DNA of 64,000 nt, from positions 1,364,001 through 1,428,000 of the forward strand of contig JALJCO010001098.1 of NCBI GenBank assembly GCA_023101725.1, written 5' to 3'. Made by a program: the position numbers and the translations under genes. This document shows, in pieces, positions 47,280 through 59,487 of this stretch; the stretch's first letter is position 1; each line of letters opens with the position of its first letter. This DNA is from Atherinomorus stipes. Its lineage: Eukaryota > Chordata > Actinopteri > Atheriniformes > Atherinidae. The notes under the pieces are model-generated. The model did not search any database and was not told the DNA's origin. It saw nothing but the letters and a program-made list of their open reading frames with translations.

Positions 47280-47990
47280 CAAAAGACCTGCAGCAAGACT
47301 GAGGTTTCAGTGTCTAGAGTAAAGTTCACTCCAAACACTGAAGGGCTTCATGCACCGAATCCCAAGATGACACCATAACTGACCCAAAGACACAAAAATA
47401 TTCTGCTACAGTTTGCTCAACACTGTTTAAACAAGCCAAAGAGGTTTGGGGATTTTGTTCTGTGGAGCAATAAAACAAACCTTGAACTTTTTGGGCCTCT
47501 AGATCAGCTGTATGTCTGGAGAAGGAAGAATGAAGCATACACAGAAAAGAACATCCTGCCTACTGTGAAGCATGGAGGTGGCATGGTGATGCTCTGGGCT
47601 GTTTAGTTTCCTTTGGAACTGGAAACCTGCAGTAGAGGGCAAGATGGATTCACTCAAGTATCAAGAAATCTTGAGAGAAAATGTCAAGCCATTTGTGAGG
47701 AATTTGATACTCGGGGATCATCGGAGCTCCCTACAAGACAATAATCCCAAGCATTCCTGAATTTCCAAGGCTTGGTTTCAGAAGAAGTCCTAAAAGATAT
47801 CAGAGTGGCCATCACAGTCGCCTGACTTGAACCTGTTTGAAAATCTGCAGTGGGATTTGAAAAAGGCGGCTGCAACATGCAAACCCAAGAACATCAGTGA
47901 ATTGGAGGCTTTTGGCCACGAAGAACAGGCTGAGATTCCCCAGGAACGCTGCCAGAAGCTGGTGTCTGGTTAAGCATCGTGTCTGCCGCA
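47280..47990 (+). pseudogene. Tc1 transposase pseudogene
   Basis: Translating across frames gives Tc1-transposase text such as LYVWRRKNEAYTEKNILPTV and KHGGGMVMLWAV, the region around the second catalytic Asp in this family. It is broken by several in-frame stops and at least one frameshift, and the N-terminal DNA-binding part is mostly absent. It cannot make a working transposase. Confidence 0.8.
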
Positions 47991-48060
47991 GGTCAGATCA
48001 GCAAAAGGGAGCTCTGCTAATTATTAAAGTTACTGTCATGAAGGGGTTGAATGATTCTGA

Positions 48061-48935
48061 GGCTACGTTCACACGGCGACGATCAGAAGAGAAGACGCAA
48101 AAGCGGCGTCTCGTCATCATCTTTTTATCGGCGTTTACACAAGCGTCGTAATTAAGAAATCTGCGTGCATACGAGGACGCAAGAGTGTGTGGAATCCGAT
48201 TGGATGTGCACGCCAGGCCGTGTGGTGCTCTGATAGAACTCCACCATGTCCGCGTGCATGTGTAAAGTCTACCTTAGATCCACTGGGTTTATGTAAGGTG
48301 TGTCCCATTTCGGGGTCTGCACCAAAGACTGTAACACTACCTGCACACAACCAAGTGCACGGACTACGTAGGCTACAGCCTACAAGCTGTTTAATTGTTT
48401 CTGAAATGAGATGGCCCAGTAGTCCAACAATGTTGTTTTTCCTGTTTGTGTGTGACGTCTACGTGTATGGGTGATCATGGTGTGAGCAGGTCCATCATCA
48501 TTTTTGCGTTTTGGGCCGTGTAGATGAGAACACAACAGCATCGCGTCTTCAGGAATTCCACTTTGGAATGAGTCTTCAGATTTTTGCCCCTTCAACCCAG
48601 AATAATGCCGTTGCCATGTAAAACACTTAGTTTATTTAAATCCAGGCTGAAGACCCACCTGTTCTCAGCTGCATTTACGTAGATTTTATTCAAAAGTTAA
48701 AATCTGCACGTCTCTGTATTCTCTCTTTTTAATCTTAAATGCTTTTCATTTTGAATCATGCTTCTAATTGTTTTTTTCTCTCCCTTTTGCTTATAATGTT
48801 TTATGTAAAGCACTTTGAATTGTTCTGTACATGAAATGTGCTATACAAATAAACTTGCCTTGCCTTGAATGAAAGGCACTTCTGATTAAATATTTTGTCA
48901 TTGTTAGCCGCAATCATCATCGTGTGAACGGCCCC
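48061..48935. mobile_element. Element nested in the Tc1 copy
   Basis: Left end GGCTACGTTCACACGGCGAC and right end ATCATCGTGTGAACGGCC are inverted-repeat related (core CGTTCACACG). Its interior holds a retroposon 3' tail at about 48590-48880 (AAAGCACTTTGAATTGTTCT ... CTTGCCTTGCCTTG), itself probably a further insertion. Boundaries are inferred from where Tc1 text stops and resumes; no clear target duplication. Confidence 0.6.
48590..48880 (+). repeat. LINE 3' tail
   Basis: TCCAGGCTGAAGACCCACCT ... GTAAAGCACTTTGAATTG ... GCTATACAAATAAACTTG ending in TGCCTTGCCTTG, the tandem 5-bp tail. It fits the 3' end of a fish L2/Rex-type LINE, truncated at the 5' side with no reverse transcriptase left. 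Confidence 0.6.
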
Positions 48936-50744
48936 CGAAACTGCAGTTGTCATTAAAAGTGACCTTTTGTACTGAAATAGGAGAAACCGCTTGCATATTA
49001 GTTGTGTTGAGCTATTTAAAATGTTCTTGTTTTGTTTATTACAAACAAGTTGTTTATTTTGCGAATAAACCTTATTTGCAGTGGAGGTTGAATAATTTTG
49101 ATAACAACTGTAATTAGGGATACAAATATATGCAAGCACCATTGCACCCATGCTTTTAAGGATAATTTGATGTGGACCAAATTGAGCTGACCAGCCTGCT
49201 GATATTTTTACGTGCACCTGAAAGTAAATAAGTGCAGCTATGTGTGTAAAAAGAACATTCCTGGCAGTGGAAGTCCAGAACTGCATGTGAAAGCCCACCG
49301 GAGCCTCATCAGGACCTGAAGGGGGAGGAAACGGATCTCCAGGAATGGGAACATGTCGTTTTCTGACTGCGACACCGTCTCTGGGCACCTGATCAGAAGC
49401 TTGTCATCACATCACCGGGCCAGCATGAAGATTTACTCGTCTGTATTTTATGATGTGCTGAAGCATGTGGCTCTGAAGGTGATGCTAACAATAGACTGAC
49501 CTCGATCTTGTGTTTGCCATGTTTTCTGCCGTCTAAGTGACCGGTGTTCCTCTTGTGTCAACATCATTTCTTCTTTGAAAAATCCCAATACAAGATGAAC
49601 TGGTGCAAAATTTAAAACAGGTATTTCTGATTTCTGGATGATGCATCATTCTGATCTTGGTAATCCTTTCAGTACCGAATGAGGTTGCTAATTATTGGAT
49701 GGATTGTCATAAAACTTCAAGAAATATTGCTGCAGAAACTGAGTGAAATCTCAATGTAAGAAGCTAAAATCTGTGATTTTCTTTCTCTGTCTTTTCTTTC
49801 TCAGCTTTGTTTCTTTTTAAAAGTGCAGTTTTTCCCTTCTTCTTCTTTTCCTTTGTTTGCTGCACATCTGTTCTGAATCCTGCTGATTGCTTTTCAGACA
49901 CACCTGCTTCTCATAACTCATCACATTAACTCCCTGGCTTTGCTTCTCCTTTGTCAGGTCTTTGTCTTATTTTCTATCCCAGCAAATTTCCTGTTTGTGA
50001 CTCCTGCCCCTAAACATGCTTGTTTGGCTCTTCGTGTTTCTTTCCTGTAAGTTTTAATAAAGACCCACTGCTTCTATGCCAAACCTTGCCTCTTATTGGT
50101 ATTTCTACCCATTGCTATTAGCTGGAAGTTCCAGTAATAACTCCATGTAGGGGTCTTAAAGTATTTTGTAAAACTATTTTGAAAAAAATAAATGACATAA
50201 ACTAGGTTTTTTTGTGTGGCCACTTTGAACCCAATTTTTCAAAAACCACAAAAAGAAATGTCAGACAAATTCACACAAAACTGGTTTAAAGGAAATTAAT
50301 TAGTCTGGGGCACCAGAGGGCGAAGCTTGTTTGTTATTCAGTTGAAGTGGTTATCCTTACTGGAAGTAGACCTCCAGGAGGGGGAAAATAACGGTAGTTG
50401 ACATCAGCAAGAGGAAACTGGAGAGATATCATTTTCAGGAATCAAATCTGTTGCATAATCTGCAAGAACCAAGAAATTTGTTCATTTTCTTGAGGTGGCA
50501 AACACAAGAACCCTCAGTGTCCTTGTCTTCACATATGGTGTTTTGTATAAACTTTTATACTTTCTTCACAGCCTCGTCCAGCTTCTCCTCGAAATTGTCC
50601 ATTTGACCATGTAAAAGTTTTCATTTAAGTGGAAATTATAACTGTCTTCTTCATGCTTTTCAGCATTGATGATGCAGACTGCAGATTCCGAACCAATGAC
50701 TCACAAGGACACAAGGCGATGCAAGTTTATTTGTACTGCACATT

Positions 50745-51440
50745 TCAGCCCAATCCCAATGTTCCCCCTACTTTCAACCACTAGCCCTTACTCACGACCA
50801 CTACACCCTCAAATTGGAGCCACAAGGAGTAAGCTTTGTAACCTTCCCTATTAAGCACTTGGTGCATTTATGTTCAGACACATAAGCGACTGCGTGGTCG
50901 TTCGCACGAGTCTCACCATTACAACCCCCCAGGAAAAACAAGGGGGTAAGAGGTGTGGTTCCCTTTTTTCTTTTTTTTCCCCTTAATAAACCTTCGTTAA
51001 TAAAAAAAAAACCACCACACGGACAAGAAGTCGCCATGATGACTGTTGTCTCTTGTAAACTGACGAAAAGCCTTTGTAAGCTTTTCGTCAGTAGATTCAT
51101 AACCCCCTCCTCGTTACGTCCACTACCCCTACATGCACAGAAGAATTCGGAAACCACTACCTTCACAGGAACGTGCAAAATTTAGGGATAAGGCTAAAAA
51201 AATAGTGCTAGGGGGTGTACTGGGACGGGCCCTTCATGCACAAGACAGTTCAAATGTGCTTTACAAAGAAAACATTAAAAACATCACAGCAGGGTGCAGA
51301 AGAAGTATTAAAAGCAGAGCTGTCGAAAGTAAAAGTAGTTTTAGGGTCAATTTCAATTCTCCCTTTGGCCCTAACCCTTCGTTTTGCGCAATCATGTGAA
51401 GGGGTAGTGGTGTCCCGATTCTGGTTCAGACCAAGGGGGA
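50745..51440. mobile_element. Probable inverted-repeat element (CCCAATCCCAATG type)
   Basis: The left side CCCAATCCCAATGTTCCCCC TACTTTCAACCACTAGCCCT is loosely inverted at 51390-51440 (AAGGGGTAGTGGTGTCCCG ... GGGGGAGGGGGAAGTGGTC). It contains an internal hairpin AAGCCTTTGTAAGCTTTTCG near 51068. Coding potential is not evident. The boundary with the next element is blurred. Confidence 0.45.
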
Positions 51441-52133
51441 GGGGGAAGTGGTCGGGCTATCTGGCCCTCAAAACTGAGATTTTCCAGGGGCACACTAGAA
51501 AACGAGTGGTTTGATATTACCCACAATTTCATGCAAAATATGGGCAAAATGGCGAGGAATTCAGCAGTGGCAGCCAAAGAAACGCACAAATGTGAATATT
51601 TTTTAGAAATAGAATATGAAAGTCGCTATTTTAAGGTCCCTTTAATCTATTACAGACAGTTTTATTACAAATGTGGAAAAAAGGCTAGTTTCGTAACGTT
51701 CAGGCACCTGCTCATGTCTGTAACGTGACGTTAAGCTTGAGTTCCCTTCATTTTTACATTTACAAAGCCGAAAAAATAATCCAGTCGCCCAGGAAGGGAT
51801 TATTGCTGCTGCAGACGGCATTGCGAACTCGTCTGTAAACAGCCGTGATGTCAATCTACTTTACCACGGACGAGTATTTGTGACGGATGATGATTTCAAG
51901 TGGTTGTCCCATTTTTTAGGGGAATAATTCAATCTCTAACTCTTGAAATGGAGTTTAAGCCAAGGAGAAGGGCTGGGGGTAGAGTGGAAATCCTGCCATG
52001 TTTTCAAATCTGCCTGTGGAGGTGTTTTCACAAACATGTTCATCCAACTGGCAGATGAGCTAATTAAACCCAGCTGGTTCAGTGATTGGTTGGAAAAACT
52101 GCTGGACAGGATTTCTCCTTTCTACTTCTAGCC
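51316..52133. mobile_element. Degraded relative of the 42872 hAT element
   Basis: Left text CAGAGCTGTCGAAAGTAAAA GTAG resembles CAGAGGTGTCAAAAGTAGAA, and the right 140 bp (AATCCTGCCATGTTTTCAAA to CTTTCTACTTCTAGCC) closely match the right arm of 42872-44819. The middle, including CGAACTCGTCTGTAAACAGC, is unrelated to the odd G/T-rich interior of that copy. Final TIR bases are lost. Confidence 0.6.
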
Positions 52134-54145
52134 TATTTTTTTGTTAAAAACAGAACTTAAAGATAAACAAAATTATATTAAGACATAATTAAAAGAATAT
52201 GCAAAATCATTATAAAATTGTAATGACATCATGTAAATGTAACTAAATCAAATTGATACAATTTGAATGAGACAAAGATTTTCCTGGATGATGAGTTGAG
52301 AACAAACTGCAACAACTCCCAAACCAGTGCTGTGATAACATGATGTCATTTTGTTCTCACAGCCTTGAGAACAAGTATGCAACGACTTTTACTTCACCTC
52401 AGAGAATATTTGTGTATCATATCTGGAAAATGTTAGTAAGTCATATGAGTTAAGTGTTTGCGAGCTCAGACCAGAAATATCTGAGAAAAGGTCAAAACAA
52501 GCTCCTTCAATGAACGTAGAAACCGTTCGTGCAAAAATTGGAATGTTTTTATTCACATTATCTGGCAGTTATCTAACATTTCCAACTTACACCTATCTAA
52601 ATAGTTTTGATGTTTTCATCCGAATCTACAATAAAACTTTCCAAACATGCCTCATTTGTTCAAGGCTCCTTTTATGGCTTAAAGCTGATGACATAATTCA
52701 TTCTCGGCCCAACAGAAGCTTCCCACCTTAAACTCGTGCAGTGCACAAGTTGCAGTTTTGTTTCAGGTTTCATCACAAGACCGGGTTGTTCTCCAAGTTC
52801 ATGGGGGCTTTTTGGATGTGACCCCTGCTCTCAGGTGTGACAATTTTAATTCTAAAAAGTGTGAGGATCCAAAGGTTCAGTTTACAAGTTGAACCATTAA
52901 ATTTGACTCCTAATCCTGGTGTTTATGATTGATGGAAAAGTTCTCTGGAAAGGGAAACTAACTTGGAGCATGCAGGGGGTGTCGAGTGTATTAAAAGTCA
53001 GTCAAAGTTGGCTGATTAAAAATGACACATGATAGTGCAAAAGTAGAGAAATGTGCTGCTCTGTGGGTTAGAGAGAAAGAGGTGATGCAGATCTGAAGAG
53101 GAATGAAAACTCCAGACGTAATTACTCTTCTAACGACATCCTAAAAGTCTGAATGTCAAACTTGAACCTAAAAAGACATCTTGTCTGTCCTAAGATTTCT
53201 TCGAAGACCTCAAGGACACAAAAGCTCAGCACTTCGGCATATTTAGTTCACGTAAACTAACACCAAAAGGCCAAAGATGCCAAAGAAGTGAAGCGAGGTG
53301 ATAACAAAGTCAGAGGAAGATGAATCCTGTTCCTGATGAGTTCGAGGAAGACCCTCACTCTCCGTTTCTGTCTGTCAGCAGAGCTAAAAGCTACCGCTCA
53401 GTGAAGTCATGTCCTGACCCCCCACAAATTTCCCACTTCTCCGATGACCGTCTCTGTTTCCTCACAAACAAGCTTCATAAAGTGTTTAATGCCAGGATGG
53501 ACAGTCACGGAGGAAGAATCTGAATCATTTTAAATGATTTCCACTGCTGAAAAGTCACCATGAGCTCCTCTCCCGTCCATCTTTAACAGTGTGTATGAGA
53601 ACTGGAATTTGCTGAGGGAAAACTAAAAAAAAAAAAAATTTCATTTTCATCTAAGATGGACGCAGATCAGGGGGTTAAACTGAATGAACGCAATAAGCCC
53701 AGTGGATTCATAGTAGGCACATGTTTATGCTGTAGATTTAACATACAGGTGGATAAAATTGCCAAGTTTGTTCATTAACTTTCAATCTTTAAATATTTTG
53801 AAAAAAATATTCAAAATCAAAACAGAAAAGTCCCACATAGAAACTTTTCAGACTACGTAATTGAGTTTACAGCTGTCTAGGACTGGGTTGGACGTCTTTT
53901 TACCTTCACAGCAGCTGAAGATGGATCCAACAAGGTGTTGGAAACATTCCTCAGAGATTTTGCTCCATATTGACATGACATCATCATACAGTTGCTGCAC
54001 GTCCATGATGAGAATCTCCCGTTCCACCCAAAGCTGCTCTGTTGGACTGAAATCTGGTGACTGTGGAGGAGTGCAGTGAATTCATTGTCCCGTTGGAGAT
54101 GATCTGAGTTTTGTGCCTTATCCTGCCATCAAAAAGATGCTACAC

Positions 54146-54374
54146 CAGGGGTGCCCAAGTCCAGTCCGCAAGAGCGACTATCCTGCACATTTTAGCTGCA
54201 TCTGTTCTCCACCACACCTGAATCAAATGAATGGGCCGGGCCCGTTACCAGCCTCTGCAGAGCTGAATAACATGCTCATAAGGGAATCAGCCATTTGATT
54301 CAGGTGTGTTGGGGAGAGTATGCTCTAAAAATTGCAGGATAGTAGCTCTTGAGGACCCGACTTGGACACCCCTG
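54146..54374. mobile_element. CAGGGGTGCCCAA-type hAT-like element
   Basis: Ends CAGGGGTGCCCAAGTCCAGT and GACTTGGACACCCCTG are inverted and flanked by the perfect 8-bp duplication TGCTACAC. Inner arms CCACACCTGAATCAAATGA and TTTGATTCAGGTGTGTTGG pair as well, so it folds as a long hairpin. It interrupts the Tc1-like transposase remnant, so it inserted after that copy. Confidence 0.92.
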
Positions 54375-54578
54375 TGCTACACTGTGATCATAAAGGGATG
54401 GACATGGTCAGCAACAATACCCAGGTAGACTGTGGTGGTTAAACTGCCATGTTGGTTGGTACTAAGGGGCCCAAAGTGGGCCAAGAAAATCTCCCCCACA
54501 CCATTACACCAGCAGCAGCTTGAAGCCTTGATCCAAGGCAGGATGGATTCATGCTTTTGTGGTACACATCGGAGGGCC

Positions 54579-54649
54579 CAGGCGGGATTTGATTCCCAGA
54601 CTCCCAGGTGAGAGTCATGCACGCTAACCAGTCAGCCAAAGGGACATCC
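54579..54649 (-). repeat. tRNA-Glu-like SINE head
   Basis: On the minus strand: GGATGTCCCTTTGGCTGACT GGTTAGCG (A box), CTCTCAC in the anticodon-loop position (CTC, Glu-like), CCTGGGAGTCTGGGAATCAAATCC (B box). The acceptor stem does not pair. Foreign sequence flanks it inside the Tc1 remnant from about 54556 to 54705, which fits a SINE insertion; the text ATGCTTTTGTGG before and ACTTTCATGATG after may be remains of the target. Confidence 0.65.
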
Positions 54650-54801
54650 CTGATCTACTGGAGGCACAGTGACAGGACCCCACACTGTCACATCACACTT
54701 TCATGATGTTTCCAGCAGATTCTGAGCCTAGCATCTGAATGTGGAGCCGAAATGGAGACTCATTAGACCAGCAACATTTCTCCATCTTCTATTGTCCAGT
54801 T

Positions 54802-55616
54802 CAGAGGTGGAAGATACTAATTACATTTACTCAAGTTACTGTAATTAAGTAGCTTTTGTGAGTAATTTGTAATTGAGTCGTTTTTGAAATAGGTCATTTT
54901 ACTTTTACTCAAGTACATTTTGACCCAAGTAATTTACTTCATTATTTTGAAATCTTCCCCCATTACTGAGTAAAAAATGAAATACAGGAGGAGAAAAATC
55001 AGCCTGAACGGTCACTGAAAGGAAATCTCACTGATGATGATGGTGCTGAGCAGGAGATGAAGATGGAGAAGGCTGAGGGTTGAATTCTCATAGAAAAGAT
55101 GAAGGAAATCTTTGGCCAGATCTCAACAGCTCTTTGTATTCAAACGCAAATAAGGCAATAACTTCATCATGCAAATGCTGACACATTGTCTACAGTAATG
55201 TTAGTATTTAGTGGGCAGAATATTCTTTGGAGTACGGCACTATATTTAATTTCTTAAAGTAAGCAGTCGTTGTGCTCATTTGTTTATTAAGACAATTGAA
55301 TTCAAGATTTATATTTCTATAGATAGAAAAAAGAACCGTGTGTTAACGAGGATTTGCTCAACATTTTCACCATATTTTTCTCTTTTTATTGTGAATGTTC
55401 CTCAAAAACAGTGTTGATTTGGATTTAGCGTTATAACTCATCCTTTTTACAGCAAGTGACTGAAAGTAACTGAGTAACTTTTACTCAGAGTCGTTTTGAA
55501 TTAAGTACTTTTTTAGTTTTACTCAAGTACATTTTTAGATGGGTACTTTTACTTGAGTAGAGACAGTAAAGACACTTTTACTTAACTACAGTTTTTCTGT
55601 ACTTTTTCCACCTCTG
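54802..55616. mobile_element. hAT element, CAGAGGTGGAA type
   Basis: Ends CAGAGGTGGAAGATACT and AGTACTTTTTCCACCTCTG are inverted; subterminal arms repeat TTTTACTCAAGTACATTTT on both sides. This is a very common fish hAT terminus. The 815-bp element has no transposase frame. It lies inside the Tc1-like remnant, which resumes on both sides, so insertion order is clear, although no 8-bp duplication is obvious. Confidence 0.85.
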
Positions 55617-58504
55617 CTGGTGAGTGTGTGTGAATTGTAGCCTCAGTTTCCTGTTAGCTGAAAGGAGTGGATCCCGGTCTGCTTCCAGGTTGGACATGTT
55701 GTACATTCAGAGATGCTATTCGGCATATCTTGGTTGGAACCATTGCTGATCTGACTTCCTGTTGTCTTTCTATCATCTCCAACCAGTCTGCCCATTCTCC
55801 TATGACATCAGCAAGACATTCTGGTCCAGGCAACTGCTGCTCACTGGATATTTTCTCTTCTTCAGTCCATTCTCTAAAAACAGATGGTTGTGTGTGAGAA
55901 TCCCTGTAAATCCTCAGACCAACAACCATACCACATTAAAAGTCACATAAATAACTATCACATGCTTAAATTCATGCAAACTGTATCCAGTCAGCTTTTC
56001 TGCACAGTGATGTAAAATGATGAATAAAATTGACAGATTTTACTGGAGATGCAAAATAGAAAATTGTTTTTTGACTTAAAAGTGTTTTCCTAAATACAGT
56101 TCAGAGATTTAAAGAAAAATCTGGTTGTTACTGACAATGATGTTCATGGGAGGATGCCAAACTTTACACCATGCTAAATTTACATTTTACAGAAATACAG
56201 ATCTTTTCATATAAAGGCTCAACAATTCAGTTTCATTGTTATTATTTTGAAAGTTTGTCTTTTGTTCTTACACTTCAAAATTTACTGAGCATCACAATGA
56301 ATTACTAAAAATTACATAGATCATATTGCATTTAACCCTGAATTTATTTACAATTATATTAAAGAAAAATACTGTAAAAAAAAAAAGAAAAAAAAACCAG
56401 AATAAAAAAAAACAACTAAGTACTGACCATAAATGATTTAAATAAATTGATAAAAAACAAAAGAAATAAGTTGGTTAAAGCAATAACATAAAAACAGGTA
56501 AAGCTGAATAAAACAAATGTTTCCCCACAAATTTGCAGCTCTAGGTGTCAAGGGGTTAATTTCCACACATCAGCATAAAAATCATGTTATTTAGCAAGAA
56601 AATAAATTCATTGCTGATTTTTTTGTCAATATCATTTCAACTGCTGATTTCTGAGGTAAAAGTTTTGTGATTGAGTTCATCTAAAAGCTCCATTTACCCT
56701 GAATTCAAGTACAAAACATCAAATCACGTATTTGTGCATCAGATACGTGAGCAGAGTAAAACAAAGCCTTAAATCAAAGTCTATCCGGATGTGATTGAAT
56801 CAAAAACTTAAACCATCAGCGTCTTCCTTCCTCCAGTTGCCTTTTTGTCATTTCCAACCTCCGTCTCTGTAAAAAAGACTGAGTGATCATCTGTTTTCCT
56901 ACACGATGCCGCTTCAGTGGTCATTGACCCCGTTTTGTGATGCTTTTTTGACTCGACTTTCTCTATAGATTGATTACTTTGTGTAAAAGCTGTGGTGTGT
57001 TAAATGCTTTCTGCATCATTACTCGTTTTAGTAAATTTGTGGTCATAAAAGAGCTAATTGGTATTTTTACTTCATTCCAGTTTCTGTCACTGCTAAACAC
57101 AACCTGACTTAAAAGCAGTGCTTCATAATTACTCAATTAAATATGAAAACATCATTTTAATGTGTAAAGAACGAGACTCCACGCATCCTTTGAAAGGTTT
57201 TATTGCCTCTTTCTCATTAAATTGGTCATAAATCAAGTGTTAGTCCAGTGATTTTACAGCCAGAGTGGAATGAGTGAGAAAAAGGGAGAGAATATTTTAG
57301 CCAGCAGCACGAGCAATGTAAACACAACACACGAGTCAACAGAAATCAAGTCAGCCCTGTGTCTTAATGCCAGTTAAATACAGCTCATGTGATTTGATCA
57401 CAGCAAACTTTAAATATCTATGCAGACAAATGAATTCACAGTCAGTGAAAGTCCCGTAAACTCAGTTTAAATTCACAATCAGTCCGAGCCTTTCAGCACA
57501 AAGACGAACATTTCATTTGCTGCCATTAGCACATTCAGTATGAAGCAACACAATCGTTGAGTTTCTCAGGCTGTCGGTCCTCAGACTGCTGCGATTAAAT
57601 CTCTAACAGCAAATTAATCACTTCTGAAAAAGAGCATTTCTTTTTACAAAACAGGCCACAAGAATAAATCATATCTAGTCTCCACAGCATAATGTCACCC
57701 TGATGAAAAGAGATAGTTTGACATTTTGGGAAGTGTAAAAACTGATGAGCTATTGAGGACAAGGATGTCAGATTTTATCTTAGATTAATGTAAGGATTAA
57801 TTACAGATGCTTTGCAGTTAAAGTGGACTGGGTGCAAGAAAGTCAAAGAAGACATTTCCCAGATTGTCAGACTGTAAAATGTCAAAATAGACAACCACTG
57901 AGCCGATTTTCCTGCTTAAAACGCACTAATTTCCCATCAGAACATGATTCCTTCCACTGCACAGCACAGTGTTAGCCTGTTCATCTGATAAAATTCCATT
58001 TCTGTGCCAAAACAGACATTTTACTGTTTATTGATTTCCTTTGAATTAAGACTGATTGATTGAGAGGGAATGTTGGGAAAGTGAAGAAACATTTCTTCCT
58101 CTAAACTCAACTAAATATGGTAAATCAATGATATGCAGTGCGCATGAAAGGATTTATTTGCCAACTATTTCTACTGTAGAGCTTCTCTACAATCATCTGA
58201 AAGCAAAGTCGATGCTTCTCAGGGCAGAGCAGATGTTGACTCCCATGTTTCTGCTCAAACGTCTTATTTTAAATTGACAAAAAAAAAGGCCGTTTACAGA
58301 AAAAAAAATCTAATTGATTGCAGTGAAAAACACCTGCAAGTGTTTAAATAGCTTAAATCTAAAGTTTCATACTTTGCTTATTAAAGATAGCCATAAATGT
58401 GTGTAGTATAAAAAATAAATGACAGTAAAAAGAAGCTTGTTTGTGTTTGGCAACTGATTACTGTTGCAACAAAATGTGCCTGATAATAATAAACACTCTG
58501 TGGT

Positions 58505-58529
58505 GAACAAACTTTTTTTTTTTTTTTTT
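58505..58529. repeat. Poly-T tract
   Basis: A run of about 18 T after ACAAACTTT. Simple sequence. Confidence 0.7.
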
Positions 58530-58944
58530 ACTGTAAATAGAAATTTGCAGATTTAATGGACCAAAAAGGAGTTAATGTTATATCAAAACACTTCATGTAT
58601 GTCACCCAACTTGGAAGCTTTGCAGAGGTTTTGATTCCAGTGGTGAATAATAGATATGATAAAAGGCAATCTGAGCTGCATCTGCATGCAGAAAACATTT
58701 AATGTCAGTTCCCTTGTTAAGCCCCATGTTTGGGAATAATTTTGTTCTGAAAACACACATTTGGCTGATAATACATTAATATTTCATGAACCAGCGAGCC
58801 TGAACATAAGGCTCAGGAAGAACACGAGAAGGAAGAAACAAGCAACTTGACCCACAGTTCTGGCTAATAATCTCATGTTTTTCTTTTGAGAATTACTCCA
58901 AACAAATATTCATCTAACATTTTCACACTATTTGGGAAAATGGC

Positions 58945-59487
58945 AGTCTTCTGTTTTTGTTTTATTTTTTCAAATAAGGCTGAAAAATGAAAAATAAAAA
59001 ATAAGTGCCAATCCTAACTTATTATAGATATGGCTTGACCTTTTTTTGCTCTTTACATGCAACTCTTTTAGCAGCTTGAAGAAAGCACTGCTGCTTTTTT
59101 CCTCAGATGTAGTACTCTACTGATCCTGCAGGGGGAGCTGTGGCGCAGACAACCAGCCCAGATAAAACAGAAAGCTCTGCTTAGTTAGACCGCCACCTAC
59201 TGGCGAGCTGATGCAAGCACAGACATAGAAGCACCTGCTACTCAGGACATGACACTGTAGCCCTTAAATTACCAGAGATGGCTCATGTCATTTGATGGCT
59301 TTGACTCATTGATGCTTCGTTTTGCTGTCAGGAGGATTTCAGAGAGATATGAATCTCAGCACGGTGTTGTTTCTTGTCTCTGCTTTGGGTGAGTGTGTAG
59401 GGGGTTGACTTTCAGTGTGACGCACAGGAAGCTACAGACACGGATGCAGGTGAGATGAAAATCACAAGCGACGTATCCAACGATGAC
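58945..59487 (-). other. Probable necap 3' UTR
   Basis: Downstream of the stop codon on the minus strand, an AATAAA signal lies at 58961-58966 (TTTATT on the plus strand). That would give a 3' UTR of about 0.5 kb. The choice of this signal is inference from position only. Confidence 0.4.

Larger units (their letters stand above)
46990..49110 (+). mobile_element. Tc1-like transposon with nested insertion
   Basis: Termini CAGTTGCAATCAAAATTATT and AATAATTTTGATAACAACTG are inverted and flanked by TA, the Tc1/mariner target. The left half carries a decayed transposase (47280-47990); a second element interrupts it at about 48061-48935. The right arm after that insertion resumes ordinary Tc1 text. 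Confidence 0.85.
53930..55950 (-). pseudogene. Tc1-like transposase pseudogene with three insertions
   Basis: On the minus strand it gives Tc1-transposase fragments in the order expected: REWTEEEKISSEQQLPGPEC near 55850, NWTIE-like text near 54790, VMVWGRFSWPTLGPLV near 54500, GIVADHVHPFM near 54400, then FAPKSLRNVSNTL-type C-terminal text near 53960. It is split by a hAT element (54802-55616), a tRNA-derived insertion (about 54556-54705) and a palindromic element (54146-54374), and has further stops. It is not functional. Confidence 0.85.
33944..58940. other. Gene-poor region between the kinase and necap
   Basis: No host gene could be supported over 25 kb. The content is transposons, retroposon tails, microsatellites and three segments of odd base composition, listed separately. 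A 67-codon frame at 53320-53523 with a good Kozak context (GAAGATGA) is the only short frame worth noting; it has no recognised family and may be chance. The stretch 56000-58900 shows no clear repeat or exon. Confidence 0.5.

Noticed and set aside
48801..49388. 195-codon minus-strand frame
   Set aside because: It runs across a LINE tail and the right arm of a Tc1 element into unique DNA, and has no domain.
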